From Chloroflexi bacterium RBG_19FT_COMBO_55_16 (GTDB taxonomy: Bacteria; Chloroflexota; Anaerolineae; Anaerolineales; UBA4823): a DNA stretch of 6,873 nt. The notes beneath the pieces are model-generated. The model did no database searches, was not told the DNA's origin, and saw only the letters and a list, made by a program, of their open reading frames with translations. The DNA lies in contig MGOK01000143.1 of assembly GCA_001795335.1 (NCBI GenBank), positions 12,613 to 19,485 of the forward strand. Direction: 5' to 3'. Positions 6,561 through 6,873 of the stretch are shown in pieces (within the stretch, counting starts at the first letter, position 1; every line of letters starts with the position of its first letter). A program made the position numbers and the translations under genes.

Positions 6561-6873
6561 AACTGGCGGGAGAGTACACCTTTGATGGTCCCCGGGAAGA
6601 AGTGTGGAAACTCGTCCGGGACCCGGATGTCCTTTCTACTGCTCTACCCGGTACCCAGAGTCTGACCCAGGTCAGTGAAAATGAATACCAGGGGGAGATG
6701 AATGTTAAAGTCGGACCGGTTGGAGGCGTTTTTATGGGGAGGCTTACCATTTCTAACGAAGTGCCTCCCGAAAGCTTAACCATGACAGTGGAGGGGAAAG
6801 GCAAACCCGGCTTCCTCAACGGGAGCGGTAATATCCAATTGATCGCTCAAGAGGATGGCAGAACCCTGATGAA
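6557..6873 (+). CDS. CoxG-like SRPBCC family protein (partial, 3' end missing)
   Basis: The frame starts at ATG 6557 inside the ATGA overlap and stays open to the window edge, giving 105 complete codons. It resembles CO dehydrogenase subunit G (PF06240), a START/SRPBCC-fold family of usually about 150-200 residues. Visible landmarks are MKLAGEYTFDGPREEVW (1-17), the helix and turn DPDVLSTALPG (22-32), VKVGPVGGVFMG (50-61) and GFLNGSG (85-91), in the family order. CoxG in Oligotropha is linked to membrane attachment of CO dehydrogenase, and homologues commonly accompany molybdenum hydroxylase operons. Whether this one has the C-terminal membrane anchor cannot be seen because the gene is cut. 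Role in assembly or localisation of the upstream enzyme is inferred from family and context. Confidence 0.88.
   Translation, partial: MKLAGEYTFDGPREEVWKLVRDPDVLSTALPGTQSLTQVSENEYQGEMNVKVGPVGGVFMGRLTISNEVPPESLTMTVEGKGKPGFLNGSGNIQLIAQEDGRTLM

Overview
The window is a compact, all-plus-strand catabolic or redox gene cluster from a bacterium. By eye the DNA is moderately GC-rich, genes are tightly packed with 4-bp ATGA overlaps, and Shine-Dalgarno sequences are recognisable. The gene set and the 9-bp intergenic repeat suggest an environmental bacterium, perhaps Chloroflexota (Anaerolineae-like). That placement is a guess from style; no taxonomic marker is present.

Layout. Positions 1-56 hold the last 17 codons of an unidentified upstream gene. 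A short gap follows (57-125) with three tandem copies of a 9-bp unit (56-82, the first base shared with the upstream stop codon). Next, 126-1799 encodes a 557-residue protein made of two tandem cyclase-family (kynurenine formamidase/isatin hydrolase-like) domains. After a 65-bp gap comes an NmrA-like NAD(P)-binding protein (1865-2740). Its stop overlaps the start of a three-subunit molybdenum hydroxylase of the xanthine dehydrogenase/CO dehydrogenase family: FAD subunit (2737-3621), [2Fe-2S] subunit (3667-4143) and molybdopterin subunit (4215-6560). A CoxG-like SRPBCC protein starts at 6557, overlapping the large-subunit stop, and runs off the window end.

How they may work together. The hydroxylase would insert water-derived oxygen into its substrate at the Mo site of the large subunit. 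Electrons would pass through the two [2Fe-2S] clusters of the small subunit to FAD on the medium subunit and then to an acceptor. CoxG-like proteins are associated with assembly or membrane recruitment of such enzymes. The large subunit lacks the AYxCSFR active-site loop of true (form I) CO dehydrogenase and carries PIRGAGR instead, so aerobic CO oxidation is unlikely. A tandem cyclase beside a molybdenum hydroxylase is compatible with hydroxylation of a heterocycle followed by hydrolytic ring opening, but the substrate cannot be read from the sequence.

The most noteworthy points are the asymmetric double cyclase, whose first half has lost most of the metal-site motif while the second half keeps it; a probable Gln-to-Asp change and a non-standard loop in the molybdenum subunit; the translational coupling of an NmrA-like protein to the hydroxylase; and the 9-bp tandem repeat upstream of the cyclase gene. 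No RNA genes, CRISPR arrays, transposases or integrases were seen.
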